Assembly: GCA_031772625.1 (NCBI GenBank)
Contig: CM062811.1
Location: forward strand, 646,541,606-646,605,605
Reading direction: 5' to 3'
DNA: 64,000 nt
Source: Pinus tabuliformis
Taxonomy: Eukaryota; Streptophyta; Pinopsida; Pinales; Pinaceae
Shown: in pieces, positions 58,236-64,000 of the stretch
How the letters are laid out: the number at the start of each line of letters is the position of its first letter
Position numbering within the stretch: the stretch's first letter is position 1
Program-made: the position numbers and the translations under genes
Notes under the pieces: generated by a model
Databases searched by the model: none
What the model saw: only the letters and a program-made list of their open reading frames with translations
Told to the model about the DNA's origin: nothing

Positions 58236-59131
58236 TTTGGAATCTTTTTGGACAAACTTGTGCCTCTTTTGTAGCACAAAGTTCTATCCAAATTGACCAT
58301 TTCACCATCAGTGCAGACCCTTTTGAGAATTGTTGAAGAATAAACCTCTGAAATCTTATATAATACCTATTGAGGACAGTGGTTGGCAGTTTCATACTAG
58401 GATTTGGGCATCATTTGAAGTGACTTAGTGACAAACTTGAAGGAAATTTTTGATGAGTTACTTTAGAGAAATCTAGAAGACACTTGTAGAATTTGAAGGT
58501 ATTCCTAGAATACATTGATGCATGATTGAAGCCCTCATGGAGTAACCTTCGAGAAGACTCATTGGATATCATGAAGAGTTGTGAAGACATGTTTTATGGT
58601 TGATAAATTTTTCATTGATGAGTTAAGCGAGGGCATTGTTGAAGGAACTTGAAGATACTACTAGGGCTTGTTTTAGAAGACATTGGAGACCTTGAAGAAC
58701 CATTAAATCCATATTGAAGATCTGAAGCAGTGAATTGGAGCCCTAAAGGATAGGAGTCCTCAAAAAGATAAGGTTGGAGCCTGTGCCAGTGGAGATTATT
58801 GGAGCCTCATAAAACAAGGTTGGAGCCTTGTGGAAGATATGGTTGGAACCCTATGGTTTGGAGCCTCATGAAGTCCAAGTTGGTGCTTGGCAAAGTACAA
58901 GTCGGAGCCAGGTGGATTGGAGATTGGTATCTTCATATAAGGTTGGAGCTCTAAATATTATTGCATTTGATTTATTTTAACAGGAGGATTGGAGTCCTCG
59001 ATATTTCTAATTAATAAAATTAGTATTCTAACATTGTTCATTATGTGTTCTTATTATAAGTGATCTTAACTCATAAAAAATAACAATTTTAAAAGAAATA
59101 TTGATTCACCCCCCTCTTAGTATTTCCAACA
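58236..59131 (+). repeat. P LTR b, right part
   Basis: Ends TATTTCCAACA directly before the PBS of the second internal region. Net LTR length is about 2349 bp. Confidence 0.88.
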
Positions 59132-59132
59132 A

Positions 59133-59147
59133 TTGGTATCAGAGCCC
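59133..59147 (+). promoter_or_regulatory. Primer-binding site of P, second internal region
   Basis: TTGGTATCAGAGCC, the initiator-Met type. Confidence 0.9.
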
Positions 59148-59229
59148 GTACCTTCACTCATAGTCTAACAACCAGAAGGTAGATCCTTAGAATACAAATT
59201 GAAAATCCAAAGCCTCCAATCCTTCTAAA

Positions 59230-60776
59230 AATGTCTCTTATTAAACATAAGAAAATCAAGATGGGAAAGCTCCATTATTCGATGGGATAAACTATGAGTC
59301 ATGGAGATAAAGAATGAAATTCGTCTTAATGGCTCAAGGCCCTGAAATTTGGGAATCAGTGGTTACCGAAATCACAATGGAAGAGGAGTCCAAGGAATAT
59401 AATTCGAGAGAAATTAAGGCAATCTTGAGTAGTTTATTAGATCCTATTAAAGTCAAGATGAAGAAATACTCTTTAGCAAAAAGGATTTGGGAAAATCTTC
59501 AAGATCTCCATTCAAAAGGGCTTTTTCTCATGACCTCAAATATAGAATATGGTGGTCAGGAGCGTGAAGTTAATCAAGATTCAAAGGAGGTAGATAAAGA
59601 CACCAATGAAGACCTAGAAGATGAAGAAAATGAAGAAGACCTAAAAGAATATCTCAAGGAAAAACTTGAATTTCCTCGAGAAGAAATAAGCAGATTGAAT
59701 AAGGAAAATGAGGTACTCAAGAATGAAGTACATGAAGTTGATCATGACCTTGACAAAAAAAGGAAGGAATAAATTCTTTTAAAGCATGAATTACAAGAAA
59801 AGAATGAGGACTTCAACGAGCTTAAGAAGGAATTGCATCAGCTTGAGAAAAAGCATAATGAGGAAGTCATCTCCATGACAAGTCAATTAGAAGAAGCAAA
59901 GAAATAAGCACAAGGAGCTGAAAAAAGTGATGGAAAGTTTTTCCCTACTTGAAGGACAAGTTGATGAAGCAGAAAAGGAAAGAAATTCCATGACATGCCA
60001 ACTATAAGAAAAGGATGAAGAGATATCCAAATTAAAATCAGATGTCGCCTCTCTCAAGGCCCAATCATGTGAAGCCTCAAGTATGAAGGAAGAAATGGAG
60101 AACCATCTAGAAAACAAGGATGAAGAAATCATAAATATGAAAGAAGAAATTGATATCCTAAGGAAAGAAGTTGATGATCTAAATAAGATTCTATAGAGCA
60201 CCCAAAACCTAGATGAAATATTATGTCATCAAAGATTCCCCATTAATAAATTAGGTCTTGGTTATGTAGGAGAACCCTCAAGCAAAAATGATGCAAACCA
60301 TAATGCATCAAAGAACAAGGATGTGGAGAATCTTGGAAGAAATGTCGATGTCCCTAATTCCAACAAAAGCAAGGAGATTAATCAAGATAACCTTGGAAGA
60401 AACCCTACTCCTAGAAGGTTTGCAGAAGGTATCAAGGATGCAAGAAGCAATGGATATCATCAAAGGATTTGAAGGCAGAATAACTTCAGTAGTACATCAA
60501 GACAATATCCATCGGACCATCTCCCAGGTACCAAAGTATATTTTTAGCTATTGTTATTCTTATACAAATTTTGGGCACATGGCAAAAGATCGTAGGGCAT
60601 ACAATAAGGTCAAGTATAATGGTCCACATCAGATCCTTAGAAGCAACTTCTTAAGAAGAAATCATATCTCCCCATTTATGGAATGCTTCAAATGTCATAA
60701 TATTAGCCATGTGGCTCGTAATTGTAACCTGACTTGGGTTCCTAAACAAGCTAAAAAAATGACTACCAAACAATAA
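59230..60776 (+). pseudogene. gag: Copia-like Gag with coiled coil (P, second copy)
   Basis: Same architecture as 49638-51545 without the MITE. The longest open part is 59314-59772, with W-E-N-L-Q-D-L-H-S-K-G and an acidic N-E-D-L-E-D-E-E-N-E-E-D stretch. The Lys/Glu coiled coil runs to about 60190 with several stops. A final knuckle C-F-K-C-H-N-I-S-H-V-A-R-N-C (C-x2-C-x4-H-x4-C) is complete near 60683-60724. Compared with the first copy, the second knuckle is intact and the first is weakened. No pol follows. Confidence 0.8.
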
Positions 60777-61502
60777 AATAAAGTTACGCAAGTATGGAGA
60801 AGGAGTAAAATTGGATCAGAAAGTCTCTTAAACACTCAAGGTATTAATTCATGTTGTAGATTTGATGAAATTTTTTTCCCAAAAGGACACCATACACATT
60901 GTTAGAGAAATCTTGTAATTGTTTGACCTTTCTTGAAAAATGCATCCTTGATAAGCCCTAGGACACTCTTGACAAGTCATACATGGACAATCATGCTATG
61001 AGACACATAGATATAACTCTTGATGGATTTTCTCTCAAAAATTGTGCATAAAATATTGTTTGACAAGTTGCAGAAAACATAATCTACTTCATCTATTTCC
61101 ATGAAAGCATGTAAAGGCTTAGGGGGAGAAAGTCCATTGAAGAACATTATCCTTTTTCCCTACTATACATTTGATGGACCATTCTTCAAGATTCCTTACA
61201 CTTGATCAGAAGGAAGCAATCTTTATTGTCTTGGTTTCCATTAGCAAAAGAAAAGCAAGAGGGGTTTATGTAGGTAGGAGGAGTTTGTTTATCATGAAGA
61301 AACACAAAGATATCGCTTGTACCTTATTGCAAAAATAAGGAAAGTAGGATGACATGGGGAGAAACATAACAATAAGAAGCATGATAAGGGAATAACTTGA
61401 TGGAAAACGGCGTTGTCGGGACACCCCATTTTCCATTGATGTCAAAGGGAGAGAAAATGCTTAAAGGGCAAGAATATTGCCATCAATGACAAAGGGGGAG
61501 AT
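60777..61502 (+). other. P internal 3' region, second copy
   Basis: Non-coding and parallel to 51546-52316, ending in CAATGACAAAGGGGGAGAT (PPT). Confidence 0.6.
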
Positions 61503-62095
61503 TGTTGGATAAAGTTGTCATTGGTGTCAATATCATTGTTGAAGCATGATGCATGAATCTTAGGTACATAAAAAATTACCTAGTTGAAACCCTAGTCCTA
61601 ATATCATCTCTATAAAACCCTAACCCTAATCTATGAACCCCTAACCCTATTCTACGAAACCCTAGCCCTGAAATACATATATATATATATATATATGTAC
61701 CTTGCTCTAAAATCCTAGCGTGGACAATAAAACCGTAAGTATAATGGACGAAATTTTAAATAAAAAATATATGCATTATTAAATCCCTTGATGAAACACT
61801 ATACCCTAATTCCGTATATGTCTTAAAATTTTAAAAGCTATTCATTAAAAAAATAATAAATTATTCTTAAAAAGGAGCCTCAAAACTCTTTTTCCATTTT
61901 TAAAATTACCTCCACGGCATGCATAATTTTTGCAAAGATAACATATTCAAAAGAAACACTGCATAACACAATATTCTCAGCTCCACTCACAATACAGTTC
62001 CACCCATTCGTGGTCGGCCTAACCAGCAAAAGTCGGCTTCCTCTTATAAAGTCGTGACATTTCATGAACTTACAAATTGTATAACTATATAGCTA
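61503..62095 (+). repeat. P LTR c, truncated by element F
   Basis: TGTTGGATAAAG start; follows LTR b up to the GTATAACTATATAGCTA segment, where F begins. The rest is outside the window. Confidence 0.85.
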
Positions 62096-62653
62096 TGTTA
62101 AGCTCCATTTATTTTTTTACCAACTGCTGCCTACAATTATGGAAGCCAACTGCAGTTTTTCCTTAATTTCTAGAAACCAACTGCAATAATTTCCTTAAAT
62201 TAAGGAAATCAACTGCAGTTAACTAATTTTCTTGTTGGGAGCTTTTGAAGTTGTCCTTTACTCCATCTGGAGTTCTCTACCTTGATCTGTGGAACACCTG
62301 ACACATAGCCATCAGAAGCTTGATGGAAGCTTGGCTATAAATTTATCTGTTTGGTCCCAAGCTTGTATCTCAATTCCCTTCAGTTTTTACACCATCTAGC
62401 TAAGAGATCAGAGCTTGGAAGTGCCTTTAGACTCTCTGTATTCTTTTCTTTTGCTTGGATTGAAGCTGGAGCGTTGTTTTCAGTCAAGAAAGCAAGTGGA
62501 CTGTGGAAGCGTAATAGAAAAGTTTTGGTTTGCAGCAAGAGCGTTATCAATGGCTGGAGGTAATTTATTTTTACTGGGCATTAAACCTTCATTCCAGTTT
62601 TACGATTCTTTAAGTTTTTATTCCGCATATAGAATCGTTGTTAAATACTAACA
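62096..62653 (+). repeat. 5' LTR of F
   Basis: TATA-like GGCTATAAATTTAT at about 62332. Near its start are repeated CCAACTGCAG units and a near-perfect palindrome TTTCCTTAAATTAAGGAAA (about 62190). Confidence 0.8.
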
Positions 62654-62654
62654 T

Positions 62655-62668
62655 TGGTATCAGAGTGT
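62655..62668 (+). promoter_or_regulatory. Primer-binding site of F
   Basis: TGGTATCAGAGTG, initiator-Met type. Confidence 0.85.
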
Positions 62669-64000
62669 ACATTTACCTCTGCCTTGGTGTGAGATTTACT
62701 TATAAATATTGGCACAATATTGATTTTGCAAACCAGAGCCACGAATTGACTATGGTTGTTTGTAAAAAATAAGCAGAAAACCACATGAATAAAATCTGAT
62801 ACGACTTTGCTAATCTCCTATGGCATGTCTACGTTTAAGACAAAATTTATCTTACAACATTGTTGTTAGCCGTTTCTTTGGTCTGATTAGGTGGAGCAGC
62901 ATATGAATAATATACGAGTTAGGATCCTTTAATCATTAGGATGCCATGGCCAGTCTGTTTCTCTGCTTTACAGCAACCAGAACTTAAGGTCTAGGAACTA
63001 AGCTTCACTCTTAATAGCAGTCATTTAAGTATAAGGGGTTCACTAGAAGTAATGACGGTTGACAATTGATCAAAGAAATTGCGGGTTCAATCAATTGCGC
63101 GGGGATTTATGTCTACCAGGAGCATACGTTAACTCTGCAAACCAAAATGCTTTTAGTTTCTAAATGAGATTTTGCTGGTCAGTGGTAAGACTTGCGATAT
63201 TGGTATTCTGGCTTTTTGCTATTCTATGTATGCGGGATTCTGAGAGATTGAAATTCTGCTTGTATGCCATACCGAGTCATTGCACCAGCACTGTTTAAAG
63301 AAGATATTCTTGGCACAGAAATGGTTTATTTCTCATTCGGGCATTCAGTTTTTGATTCTATGTTTATTCCGCATGAAGTTCAGATTTAGCATTGTTGAAA
63401 TTTAATTGTTAATTAGAAGAATCGTTATATCAACTTACATTTTTGTGCTCATATTTAATTTACGTAAAGCAGTGCTTTAATTTAATTTAATTTTAATTTT
63501 AATTTTATTTATCTTGTGAGCAAAATAGCTTGTTTGCTGGTCTATTTTTGTTTGTTTTATAAACTTAAGGACGGAGCCTGAAGTCAAGCCAGCTAGCCTT
63601 CGAACTGCATTTGCTATGCAAGTGCAAAGTAGATCAATGCTGCTTCAGTCAATCTCCGGGTTTTGTTTATAAATTGAACAATCAATTTGCAGTCATTTAC
63701 GGTAATGCTGACTACTTTAACTTTAATTTTGATTTTGTGAAGAATTATTATTGTTGTTTACCGTAATGCTGACATTTATGGCAGTTTTTTGCAAGAAACA
63801 GTTATATGGAGTTTATTTAAAATGTCATTTTGACTTACTCCTTTCAGTAAACATTATTTTTACTCTGGTTAAGTTTTGTTTATGCAATTTATGTAAAAAA
63901 TAATGTCTAGTGATCCATATAATTTTAATTAATTAGAGAATAGCCACAGCATCTTTAATTAAATAAAATTATATATTTTGATTGGTTAGATCACATAAAG
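62669..64000 (+). other. Leader of F, non-coding
   Basis: About 1.3 kb without a coding frame. The part 63550-63690 is shared with the leader of B (reverse complement of 47880-48010), although B uses a different PBS. Confidence 0.7.

Larger units (their letters stand above)
21956..62095 (+). mobile_element. Gag-only copia-like retrotransposon dimer P (LTR-int-LTR-int-LTR), hosting nested elements
   Basis: Three LTRs in the same direction (starts 21956, 52317, 61503; TGTTGG...CCAACA) alternate with two internal regions (49574-52316 and 59132-61502). Each internal region starts with an initiator-Met PBS and ends with a purine tract (GATAAAGAGGGAGAT and GACAAAGGGGGAGAT). The internal regions encode only a Gag with copia-like features; no RT, integrase or protease is visible. 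The first LTR is interrupted by B, the middle one by D, the last is cut by F. The outer target duplication cannot be checked because the right end is outside the window. Confidence 0.8.
62096..64000 (+). mobile_element. LTR retrotransposon F, 5' LTR and leader only
   Basis: A 558-bp LTR (TGTTAAGCTCC...ATACTAACA) is followed one base later by the PBS TGGTATCAGAGTG. The interior runs off the window with no gag yet visible, so the lineage cannot be assigned. Confidence 0.8.

Overview
This window is nuclear DNA of a plant with a repeat-rich genome. The support is the mix of Athila-like and chromovirus-like Ty3/gypsy elements, a Ty1/copia-type Gag, plant-type LINE ORF1 and RNase H remnants, a TRIM, tRNA-derived SINEs and a 5S-like array. 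A gymnosperm or another large-genome lineage would fit, but nothing here proves the species. I see no cellular protein-coding gene and no functional rRNA or tRNA gene. Almost every base belongs to transposable elements or their debris, and nearly all of their ORFs carry stop codons.

Layout. (1) 1-8.6 kb: 3' part of an Athila-like gypsy element on the + strand (gag, protease, RT/RNase H, integrase, an extra 547-codon accessory frame, PPT, 3' LTR). (2) 8.6-16 kb: degraded sequence with a perfectly bounded 343-bp TRIM (9889-10231), a probable 2.35-kb LTR (10743-13093) and LINE RNase H fragments. (3) 16.1-16.6 kb: two tRNA-type SINEs with AT tails. (4) 17.0-19.3 kb: six 5S-like repeats of about 424 bp arranged as a large inverted repeat. 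(5) 19.9-22.0 kb: a LINE ORF1 remnant plus the start of an LTR, tandemly duplicated. (6) 22-62 kb: a gag-only, copia-like element (called P here) in the arrangement LTR-internal-LTR-internal-LTR, holding a four-level nest. P's first LTR contains element B (23750-49106, TSD CATTG). B's internal region contains element A (30173-47748, TSD GATCC). One LTR of A contains chromovirus-like element C (33890-40667, TSD CTTAT/CTTGT). P's middle LTR contains D (53770-58230), a solo LTR of the A family. (7) 62.1-64 kb: 5' LTR and leader of a further element, F.

The most interesting observation is family A. Its LTRs are about 4.4 kb, its internal region is only 2.0 kb and encodes Gag alone, and each LTR carries a sense-strand ORF of about 490 codons downstream of a TATA box. 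Comparing 66 codons of this ORF between A and solo LTR D, I count 31 synonymous and 7 amino-acid-changing codon differences, so the LTR-borne protein was under purifying selection. A homologous frame lies between integrase and the polypurine tract of the Athila-like element at the left. This suggests the LTR grew to include a 3' accessory gene.

Coordinates of terminal repeats, target-site duplications, primer-binding sites and nonsense codons were read directly from the sequence. Lineage names are inferences from motifs. All letters for elements (A-F, P) are local labels.
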